Assembly (NCBI GenBank): GCA_028554795.2
Contig: CM068825.1
Coordinates: forward strand, 95,597,451-95,661,450
Length of the DNA: 64,000 nucleotides
Direction: 5' to 3'
From: Sinohyriopsis cumingii
Lineage: Eukaryota; Mollusca; Bivalvia; Unionida; Unionidae
The notes under the pieces were generated by a model. The model had not been told where the DNA came from. It searched no databases and was given only the letters and a program-made list of their open reading frames with translations. The translations under genes were made by a program, and so were the position numbers. Below are positions 43,001-55,000 of this stretch, piece after piece (the stretch's first letter is position 1; every line of letters begins with the position of its first letter).

Positions 43001-46000
43001 GCCCATATGTATCCATCATAAGCAAGCAAAAATGAACTAAAGCTTCATAGCTAGAAATCCTCAAAGTAAATGCCTGAAGGCAGATTTTAAAAAAAGTTCT
43101 CTCCCTCATGTCAATAGTAAACTGCTGAAAGACCATGAAAGGTAGACTGCAGCACTGCTGATATTGATCACACCAGGTTCAAGCAAGCTCTTTATGATAA
43201 GAGGTCTGTGAGGTAAAAGCAAGAGACAATCATTTCTTTTGTCCACCACTTGGCTCAAATGATGGTAGTCTGAGAACAGTTGTGCTCAAATGCTATGTTA
43301 TGGGGTAACAAAGAAACCTCCCTCAAGTAGCAACAAATCAACTAGCAAAGCAGGGGTATGATGATGATGATATACAAAGCTGGGAGTTCATCTACGCTGG
43401 AACAAAGTGATCTCCAGCTGATCATACTGAGTGTCATGAAAGGTCTGAGACTGGTACCAGGTATCTAAGAACAGAAAGTCTTTGGAGCAGATACTGGGTT
43501 CTAATGGTGCTGGAGTTACAGTACTACAAGGTAATATTCAAAACTATGCCAAAGCTGAAATAGAAATGGTATGCAGCAAAATAATGTCTGGTGCTGAAGT
43601 GAGAATGATCACCACAACCAGTACTTGAATAAGATGGATTGTCCAGGACTGATCCAAGCAGGCCATTGTACCATGTCAGTACTGACCTAACAGTCTGTTC
43701 TTTGCTGGTATGATGTTTGTAATAATGTGGACAACAGTGGAGCTGTGACTATGGAAGGCCCCTGACAGATTGTTCTCTAAATATGCCATCTTTCCACCTC
43801 AACTGACTCAGTCACAAGTGGGCAAGTGAGGCAACAGCATCAGCAATACTTATGGATGTGAAGTGTATGGATGATGATAAATGCCATAAAATGAGTACAA
43901 AAATGAACCTTATAGGTGTCAATAAGGCTGAGAGGAATGTTAGGAAATGCGGCCCATCGGGTAGGCAATTAAGATAGCACCAATTAGCTTATTCTTGGCG
44001 TATTGTATGATGAAGTTTGACAACATAGGTGTAAAATATTATTCTACAATAATAACTGAGTTTTAGAAGAAAATAGATGTATTTTATATAAGACTTCCAT
44101 GTGTTGAGAAAACTTGAAAGGATCACTCAAATTGGTGACAATGCACAAAGTGGAATGTGTTTGTGAGGCATATTTTGACAGCATGAAGATACACATAACC
44201 AGAGGTAGTGACAATTGATAGAATTTGATGCCATTCCTTATATCCAGGGGGACATCACTCTCATATGACATCTGTTTTGGCAAGGAGACCAATGCTAAAA
44301 CATGTTAAAGATATGGTGAATGTCTTTCCAAGTTCCAGAGTTGTAAGGCAGTTGATAAATCATTAATATGTTATGATCAGATAATGTATCTGAGAAAAAA
44401 AGTGATATAACAACATATCAACTATAATGATCTGGTGTTTGCAACAGATCAATGTTTTCCAGTAAGTATAATATGATGTCATATGCAAAGACAAGTAATA
44501 AAATTAGTCTTCATAAATATTGTGACAAGTGACTGTAAAAAATCTTATTATAAATAAGCCTGCAGCCACACCAAGCTGAATATACAAGTAAACACTCTTA
44601 TATGAAACCAAGTATGCACTATTACAATTTTTTCAAAAAACAACCCACATGAACATTCAAAAGGCTCTGTCTTGCCTGTGAACTACACAATGATGTATGT
44701 AGTCTTACTCATCAGGACTAAAAAATGGATCTACAAGATCTCCAAAATACATGATGCTGCTAAAATGCTTCATTTAAAGATGTTACCAATAGAAGCTGCT
44801 TTTCACTATCTCAAAAATGATCCATTCATACTTTCTAAAATCATTCATGCCAGAATTCTATTGTAAGCATCAAAGAACAGTATAAACCATCAATTTGTAA
44901 AAAGACACCAGTACTGGATGCATTTCAAACGGCTGAAACTGTCCACGTTACTGTGAAACATGACTTCTTGTTATTACAATGACATATTATAACACCTCAT
45001 CTCACTTTTTACAAAAATAATTTGGGACAGCAGTGCTCTGACAAGGAAAACATCATTAAACAAAGATCTAATTGAGACATGCAAGAGGTCTTGTTGAACA
45101 AGACTTTAATGCATGTTCTATAAATTCAGAAACTTAAATTCCATTCCTTAGTACAAATTCTTAACACTTTTTACATGAATATTTGCAGCTCCAACACCAC
45201 TGGAAAAGTCCCGCTATCTGCTAACACACAAGACAAAAATAAGATTTTGAATATAAACTTACGAGCTGAGCTCATGCACCCGTTCAGTGTTGTGTTTCAG
45301 TGGTGTCAGCTCATTTCTCAGACAGTGAAGGGCATCCATCACAAAACCATCTTCCAAGAATTCCAGGTACTTCTGTTCCAGCAACAAGAATTTCATTTTC
45401 TGCAGAAAACATGAATACTCACTTAATGACCCCTGTTAATCACCTAATTTTAATGACACCAAATTTACCAGAACAAAATGTAAAAAGAGTAATATGAATG
45501 TCATACTGTAGTATCATATTTTCATTGGGCTCAATTTTTGTATAAAAAAGGCATTTTCGTGGGTACTTAAATTTGTGGTTTTACCTGTCAAAGTTTGCAT
45601 ATCAGTTGGTATTTAATTTTATGGTTTAACCTTTTAAAATACCCAAAATAAAGAATACAAAAGAATAAAACTATGCAGATCCAAACAGCGGTCACATCAA
45701 TGTTTAAAACAAGACTACCTGCTGTTTAAGCACAAATCAAAGACCTGGCAAGTTCAATACTTACACAGTGTTTTCGACCAAGTGAATAACATAAGTCGAA
45801 GCCGATGCAGCCAATAACACAAAAACAATCACTTTCACCATGTTTTCATTTGAGTGCTCAACATCAAAGGAAGCCAACGCAGCCAACAACACCAGACCAA
45901 TTGGTTATTAAAGTACACATGAATGATTTCTTATTTAAACCACTGTCCATCAAGTTGCACCACTGATACTTGCTGACAATCATGGCATTAACACAGTGGT

Positions 46001-49000
46001 TAAGAGTGGTAAAATTCAACTTAGACCCCCCCTCGGTTCCTGGACTTCCTAACCCGTCAGAAGCTGCAAACATGGTGCAGGTGCTTGCTTACCAGGCAGC
46101 AATTTGGGGATTATTTATCTGAGAAGCATTTGTGAGTACCATGAGGCTTGATTGACATGATGTTGATACAGTGGTTTTGTCCAGTAATCTGTGAAGTCTG
46201 AGCTTTAATACTCTGCTGTAATTAGTGTATATACAAAGTGTTTCATTGATAACAGTGTTTCAATAAATAGTTATAGTATTTTACAGGACTGTTGTTCTTT
46301 GGATCAAAAATGCATGGATAAAATTAAATGTGCTTTCAGAAGGATTTAAATATTTCAACAACAGTTGTACTCGAATGAAGGACTGATCTGAAAAAAGTAT
46401 TAAATTTAATTTTCATATACTGTTATTTTGTATCATTTTTTCTTTCATTTCAGTATTACTATTGTTTGAATGCTTATGCTTTTTCTCTATTTTCTCTCTA
46501 TCCTTACTTACCTCACATATTGATTGAAGGCAGTGAGTGTAAAATTACAGATATACCTTATCGAACGTGTGCACTGAAACAATATAAAATGATGTATAAT
46601 TCTTGTTTCAAAAAGTTAAAATACAAAATAAAACACACACATGTAAAAGCTAATATTTAATTACCAGATTACAGCATTGACCTTGATTTATCAAATGCTA
46701 GTAGCTGTGTTAATCTCTAGGAATGAAACATTGTAAGAAAATGGGCGGGGCGTCATCATCCTATGTGGCCCATTTTTTGTTGGAGATTTAAACCACGAAA
46801 ATTGGTCCCCAACAAAAATTGATGATACTACAGTATTATATGCTTACCCTGTGTGAAACAGTCATCTGTAAAGGTTCATGATAGTATGGATGACTTTGAA
46901 GATTACAGACCAATGACTTGGGCATTCATTCAAGGTATGCAGTCTTGCACTGTATTTACTTTGCTGCAAACCATTATTTTGTTTCTTGACTTACCATGAC
47001 CATGACCCAAAAATATATAGGGTTTTCTTTATTACCCTAACTGCAAGTCATCCACAAAGTTTAGTCAAAGAACTTAATAACAGGGTCCCCAAATTGGGTT
47101 GATGCTCTATTGGGCAAAAACAGTTTAAAGGAATTTCAAGACAAGACCATTTCTTCCATTTAACTGTCAAGTGTTAAACCATCTCTCAAGTTCTTCTGCA
47201 ATAACAAGATTTTCAAATTTGCTGCTGTGGTACACATACTAGATATCAGCTTGGCACCTTTTTATTTAGGATAAAGTGGACATCATTAGAAGTCTTTTGC
47301 TAAAAACCACATATAATAATGATCATCCACTGAGGATGGAGTAGTGACAAGATTTGTAAGACATTCATCATGGCAGCCATAACTGATGTATACTGGCACC
47401 ATTTTCATGTAGGATCAACTAAGTATTATAAAAAGTCTATTGTTGAAAGCCCCATGTTAATATAGCCATCCATTAGAAAAGGGGTATAAATACTTTCAAG
47501 ATATGATCATTCAATCAGGAGTAGCAAGATTTTCAAAGGCAGCTGCTGCAGAAGCAACAATGGACATCAGGTGGTCATCATTTTCATTTAAGACCAACTG
47601 GACATCACAAGAAGACTTCTGGTGAAAACCTCACATCCATATGAATTTCTGTTCAAGCAGAGTTGTGATTACAAGACTTTTAAGATGGCTGCCATGGTGG
47701 CCATACTGTCTACCAGACTGACATTATTTCCATTTAACACCAACTAGACATCATAAGAAGTCATTTAGTGAAAACATGTTGATATAATCATTGAATTCAA
47801 GAGTTGCATCAAGTAGAAGTCATTTACTGAAAAACCCCATGCTGATATGACCATCTCTTCAGGAGTAGCCATAACAAGAATTTCAATATGGCTGCCCTGC
47901 AGATTTCCATGAATTTTCTAAAACTTTTCCTGGGCCGTTTAACAAAACTCAAGAGCCACAATATCAATTTTAATTGTGTCACAATCGAAACAATTTTTTC
48001 AATCAGTACTTGGCACTCTATGAAATTAGCAGGTATCAATTTTTTTTAAAACTCCATTGTTAGCAATTCCATGAAATTTCCAAGATCTTGAGAAATCCAC
48101 AAAATTTTGAAGGCCACTGAAATTTATTTTTTAAATTCCAAAACTTTTCCAGAATTCAAGGTCCTGCAGTAACCCTGGCCTTGGCAGCCATACTGTATGT
48201 CAGATCTGCACCAGTTTCATTTAGGACCACCTAGACATAAAAAGTCATTTTAGTGAAACCCCATTCTGCTCAAGGATCAATGACAGACATCTGGCCTTGG
48301 AATAATTTATATTGTCTACAGAAACCACAAGTCAGTTTCACACCTATTGCAATGAACATCTTTCTTATAAGATGAGGTCAATATCCATGTATGAATTATC
48401 AAGTCTGACTATGAGTATACTATGGCTTAGTAGAATATCCAAATGACTGATTTGGACATTTTAATATAGCTCAAAAGATCTGTCATATCAGTCAAGTTAG
48501 GCATATGCTTGAATGATGAATCTGAAGACATGCAATCAATATGTCCTTATATATTTTATGCCCTTTACTGTCCAGCTTCAGCACTAAAAGAATATTGTCA
48601 ATCCAAGACATAAAGTAAGTTTTATCTTCAAGTTTTACCAATTTTAAAAACATGTAAAGAAACAGTTTCTGATTATTAATTGACTTATATTTTCTTTATT
48701 TCTCCAACAATATGCCTATACTGCAATCTGTGCATACAGCTGCTAGAAAAAAATCACTTTAAACTTCTGAACATGTTAGTTATCCAACAATGAGGAAATT
48801 AAACGATAACAAACATACTGATATAATTCTGTTCCCAATGGAAAAGATTGTTCTAGTAGTTATCTTTAAAACATTCCACTGTCTTATGAATTATAAATCC
48901 TTAGTAGTTCACTTTATTAGCAATCAAGAATTTTTTTATTCTTTTCTAACATCCATTAACAAACTTTCTATTCCCTTTTTTTTCTTCTGTGAAAGGTCCA

Positions 49001-52000
49001 TTTCAACAATGACCATGAAAAAGAGTGTGCTGAAGAACAGGCTCACACAGGGTGCTCAATCACATTGTAACCATCAGCACAGGAAGATTCTCCCTCAACG
49101 ATTCAGACTATTATGCAGCAGAAAAGAGATATGGGAAGTGAAGAAAAAAAAGGATATTCAAAGACTGGAATGTGCTGGGGCATGAGAAACTATGTCAAAT
49201 ATATGCACTTTCTTTTATATTCTTCATTGATTTTTTTAATTTGTATGATAATAATGCACGTCTTTTAGAACATATTGTGACACTAACATGCAATAGCCCC
49301 AATGCTATTGAAAATTCCCTGTGAGGTGTGTACTTAATTATCATTAATTTTGGGGCCTACAACATCTACACACACACAAACTTGGTTTCCAAATAAATAC
49401 ATGATAAAACATTCTTGGACTTTCCAGTACATACTGGCAATATGATTCTTTCTAGGTTCATAAATAAAGGACACTCAAGAAGAAAAGATAACCATCTTTA
49501 AGTACATGTATTACCAATACTTATATTTTCTATTCCATCTAAAATCAATTTAATACATTTATTGACTTGCTTCCAACTTAAAATATTCTTTAAGAATGGC
49601 TCAAAACCCAAACTATCTAAATTTCCATTGTGCTTCAAAATATATACAGGGTACTTTTTATTTTCAATACATTAGTACAAGTACACAGCTCCCTTGATAA
49701 CTTGCAAACCCACTTATAATATGGTGACTGGCGTGGATCCATTTTTTTAAAATAAGAAAATATTTTAAAAAACTGGCCCCTTTTTGTTGAATGTGAAGAA
49801 AATCGTAACCAAAATTGGTAAATGAAACATTAATATCTCTCATTTTATCATAAAAAATGGCAGTTAATGCCCTAAATGTTAGAATCAAATCATTAAATTT
49901 GATAGTTTTTAATAAGAAATTATATATTTTGTTAGATTATAATAGAAAAATACTTTCTCAATACACTGTAAATAATAATATAGGGAAAAATAGCAATGAA
50001 ATATTCTGGTAAATGCTAACATGTGGCAACACTGAAAGAAATAAACACCAATTAAATTCATGGATTATATTTTTTAATCTGTTTCATTGTCAACAGTATA
50101 ATCATGACATGTTCTCTTCTATTTAAAACATGAAAACTCAATCAACCATCACAATGATACCTGCAAGAACCTATGTTTTGACCTACAACTTGGGGAAGTA
50201 TTTGTTGCATGATAAAAATCGATTAAAGGAGGCCAGTGTGTTTTATCTCAGTAAGTATATCTTTCATATCAAATCACGAGATACAATAAAATAGTTAAAA
50301 GGCATGCAAATATTACTTGCATAAGCTCTTGTGGTCACTGCTGTGTTTCAAAATTAATCCACTTTACTTGAACATGGTCAAGTTTGTAGTGAACTAAAAA
50401 TTACTGAGTCAAAACTAACAGGTTCAGTCAAGGATGAGCAGAAATTTTTATATTACTTGCATAATGCTGATTCTGATCATGGATGTAATTAAAAACAGGG
50501 CATGGACTGCATGCAATATAGAATTAAGTGATGCAGCATACAGATGGTTCACACTGCAACATGGACAAGGTATTCCTATGTCTGGAACAATTCTCAAGGC
50601 CCAGGCAGAGAAAATGGCAAAAAGAATGGATAATGACTCCGATTTCATGGCATGTTAGTTATGACTTTGGATAACCCAGCACCAACACAGAATAAAACAA
50701 AAATCATCAGGATAGATTCACTTTGATAATCCGGCAGTGAAATGTGAAGTGATACTTGACAAGTGTCGCAAGCTGCATATAGTATCATGTACTCAACAGC
50801 ATTTTTGTTTAAATTTAGACCCATAAAATTAATATATTTTTTTCATCCTAGCACAACTAAATCAACCAATCAATCTTCATCGTCATCATCATCATCATCA
50901 AAACCATCAATCATTCCACCCACCCATCCAATGACAAAAGAATCCAAAAAGGACAACACAAGTTCTGACATTGTTGTTTCTCAAAATGAGTAATCTTTTC
51001 TGAAAAAAGAAATTGTTTAATTCTGAAAAACAATAAAACTAGAATGTATTCAATTCTAGAAAAAAAATCAGTGATGTGATACACATTGTGTTTAGCAGTG
51101 TATATGTTAAATGTACAGAAACCATGTGGAATAATGTTTTTAATGATCTCTTCAATAAAGTTTATCCTTAAACAAAAGGTAATTTATGAAAATGAACAAT
51201 ACCATCTTAAAGAGATATTTATTGACAGTTAACTTCAACACAATTATAAAATAAGTATTCAAACATATATCCATGCACCCACCCCCATACATTCAATTCC
51301 CTCCATCAATGTCCATCCCTCTTTTAGTTTTGTATAGGTCCCTCAGTAACTTGTACCCTCCTTTATAGTGCAATCAAAGTTTTTGGACCCCATCATGTGC
51401 GAGTTATCAAGGGAGTGCTGTACTTAGATTTTCAGAGTTCCTGAGTACAGTGTACTCCAACCCATACCTGATTAAACAAAACAAGAAGTGTAACATGAAT
51501 GGCACATTTTACAACCATCATGTGCTTAATAATCCACATGCAGAAAACTGAAATTTCTGAGCAGTAAGCACTTTTTATTTTTCAGTCTCAGTGACCATTC
51601 AGAATTTGACCAATTTTTTCTCTCGAGTAAGACATCCACAAAGTCTGGTCCAGGTCTGGAAGCAATGGTAGATCAGTTCTACAAGCTATCAACATATAAT
51701 CCAAGAGTTGCAAATTCAATATCAACCTAAAACAGACTGGTCAACTACCTGCTGCCTTGGTACCTAGCTCCCATTTCCTCTCCATCATATAGCAAATAAT
51801 GTGTTAAAAGAGATGTGAAACCAATAAAACCAAACAAACAAACATTACTCCTATGGTCTGTGAGATGGAACCAGTGTTAGTGTGCAGAACCATTTTCCCT
51901 CTTTCAGTCAATGAACTTCTCTCCTGACCTTTCAATCCAAAAATTTACAGGTTTCTTCCTTAACCTGAGTCCAAGCCTTTCACAAAGCTTAGTTTATGTA

Positions 52001-55000
52001 TGTGAATACAGAAATAATGTTATTATGATTAAACTTTTTTTTTTATATCTTTGTCAGTGTCTTTGAACTTTGACCATCTGAAAGATCATTTGGGTTTTTC
52101 CTTACCCCAAGTTCAACCTATTCACAAAGTGTCAAACCACAGATGGTTAAAGTTATTGTGCAGATCCTATTTTTCTCATTTCAATCAGTGAGATCTTAAA
52201 CTTTTACTTTTGGACCCAAAAATCAAGTTTTTTTTCCCAAATGGCAATCCATCCACAAGGTCTGGTAACTGTTGATGGTGACGAATTCAAGTCATTGTGG
52301 GCAATCTTTTTTTCTCAGTCACAGTGCCTTCAACATATGACCCTCTGATCACAAAATCAACAAGGGTCTCCCATATCCCAACTGCAATCCATCCACAAAA
52401 TCTGGTAACCAGTGAAAGTTGACAATTCAAATTATTATGTGGAAATTAAGAAGTTGATATGCAGATGCACAGACTGACAGCATAATACATTTTGTCTTTT
52501 TGTGGGCATATCAAAACTAAGCAAAAGGGCTACCTCCCTAATTTTGATCTACTTTTATGTCAAATTTGAGTTCTATTTACAAGTAACTGTCACATCACAA
52601 TTTCTTTTCTAACAAATGTTTTTCATATCTAGCCCACACTTATCAAAATAAATAGCTATTACACTGACCAGCAAATTATACTTATGTGCAATCTGAAAGA
52701 ATGCATAGACTGTGGTAAATACATTTGTCACACAAGAAATATGATAGATTAAAAGAGTCACCAGAAGGCCATCAGGACACTCAATCAAAAGCTTAAGTTC
52801 CTGGAGATCTGCTTCAGCCTGAAAAAAAAAAAAAGATGAACAGATTACAACGATCAACATAACCTTTGTGTACAAATATTGTTTCCAACTAAGGTGACCA
52901 TAAACTATTTACATCTTGAAATAAAACCACCAACACAGATACATAAAAGCACTTATTTTCACCCCTGCTGACTCTGGGATGTACAAAAGCTAAAATGTAC
53001 CCTCCTGCAAGTTGTAAGAAGTGAATAAGTACAGTAAAAGTCACATGGGTCATGTATATGCATTTACCCATTTTAAATAAATTGTTCTTTTAAAATGTAA
53101 TTTTCTTTACCCAAAGTCAATCCTGATTACTGAATGTTCTGCACCTTAACTGTCATGAAGAAACTTCCAGACAAAAACTATTGATCTCTATTGTCTTTTA
53201 CAATAATGGCAATGTACTAAACTTTGGTCAAGAAAAAAATCATGTCAAGTGGAAGTGTAATGATAAAGGGTAGTATGAATTTGTTTATCAATATGCTTAG
53301 CTCTTGTTGTGATATCACAGCATGCAACATTCAATCCAGATTGTACTGGATCAAACCTTTAGGTTAATTTCGTCCAAAAATGTCTCTGTAGTTTAACATT
53401 ATTTTTGTCATATGCACTTCTCAGGGAGCCTAAATAATAATAATAATAATAATGATGACTTTGTATAGCACCTAATCTTTAGAAGCTCTAAGCGCTTTAC
53501 AACATTAGACAACACCTATAAGATAAAATAAATATATAATGATATGATTACAAACACAAACACCATGAAATTAGAAAACATAAAAAACATGCCGAGAATA
53601 TTTAAGGTAGGAAACATTATTAGGTCTTTAAGTTTGTTCTTGCAGTCAAAATAAGTGAGTTTTGAGAGCACTCTTGAATGGGATCACTGTCTTTGTGTCT
53701 AAGTTCAGTGGGCAATTCATTACATGTTGCTGGACCCTGGTATGCAAAAGAACGCTGTCCATATGACTTTGTTTTCATAGTGGGAATAATGAGTATACGA
53801 TTGTCAGAAGATGAGTGTAAGTATCTTGCTGGTGTGTACACATGAGCGAGGTCAGATGGGTATGTTGGACTAGAGTCCGTCAGTGAAACGTAGCACAGAG
53901 AACAAATTTTGTGTTTGATTCTGGATCGAATGGATAGCCAGTGTAGGGTACAGAGCAGCAGGGAGGTGTGCTCTGATCGTGGTACTCTAAATATGGTCCA
54001 AGCAGCTGTGTTTTGAACTTTTTAAAGTTTCTGGAGTAGATACTGAGATGAACCAGACAGAATTGAGTTACAATAGTCCAATCTTGAAAGTACTAATGAA
54101 CATACAAGATTTTTAGTGGTATCAAGTGAAAGATATTTGTGAATGGAGCTGATGCGTCGCAGCTCAAGATATGCAGCCTTGCATATGTTAATGACATGTT
54201 CGTGCAATGTGAGAGTACTGTCCAGAGTAACACCTTGGTTTCATACTAACTGTGTGAATTTAATGTTGGTGTTGCTGATATTTATTGTTTGAGGTAAAGG
54301 ATGTAAATGAGAAAGTCTTTGTGTTGTGATCAGAATGGCCTCCGTTTTATCATCATTCATCTGCAGCTTGTTACATGTCATCCATGATTTCACATCAGAT
54401 GCACCTCTCTACACCTTGGATGGTAGCATCAACTTCAATTGGGTGGCTAGATTTGTATATTTGGGTGTCATCAATAATGACCTCCCAAAGGAATATGTAT
54501 GTATAAGAATTCAAATGAATAAAATACTTGCCACTTGAAGGTATGTAGAATCAAATTCTAAAAAATTACATCCATTTCTAAAATAGTGGGTGTTAAATGC
54601 ATACATGACCTGTATGACTTTTACTATAATAACCATAATGACCTGGGATACATCCTGTGATGCTGTTTATGCAGGAAAGTTCTTTTTTTTACAGACTTAA
54701 GTTTTTATTTTTTTTATTTTAAGGATTATCCTTTTTGCTTTTATTTTTTATGCATGCTTTTTTTAAAGAATTACTAACCTTACTCATCACTCTTCAGAAA
54801 GGATTGTGATGTGCCATTAATTTCTAAACATCAGGGTATGACTGGGGCTATTGGTCTGGGATGGATGGACAGGCAGTACAAATTATATGGCCAGTCTTCT
54901 AGATGAATTTATGACTGGGACAGTCAGAAAGACATATCCTGCTTGTCCAAGAATTTCAAACACTAAACACAAAAGTAGGTTGGTCAGACTACCGAACCAG

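Larger units (their letters stand above)
39204..45262. other. WDR26 intron, 6 kb
   Basis: It holds a pogo-like element (39805-41232) with a SINE inside it, and a perfect 11-bp hairpin at 41667-41700 (GAAACCTTTCA/TGAAAGGTTTC). From 41.7 to 45.2 kb nothing recognisable was found. Confidence 0.55.
45400..52761. other. WDR26 intron, 7.4 kb
   Basis: AT-rich with degenerate dispersed repeats (47,330-48,270) and a transposase-like HTH fragment (50,434-50,658). No other gene is supported. Confidence 0.55.

Noticed and set aside
48790-49185. 131-codon plus-strand frame as a gene
   Set aside because: Low-complexity, AT-rich, no domain, no promoter or splice context; it falls in a WDR26 intron.
50763-50993. 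Ser-rich plus-strand frame as a protein gene
   Set aside because: The Ser run is a (TCA)n-type microsatellite translation; no other support.
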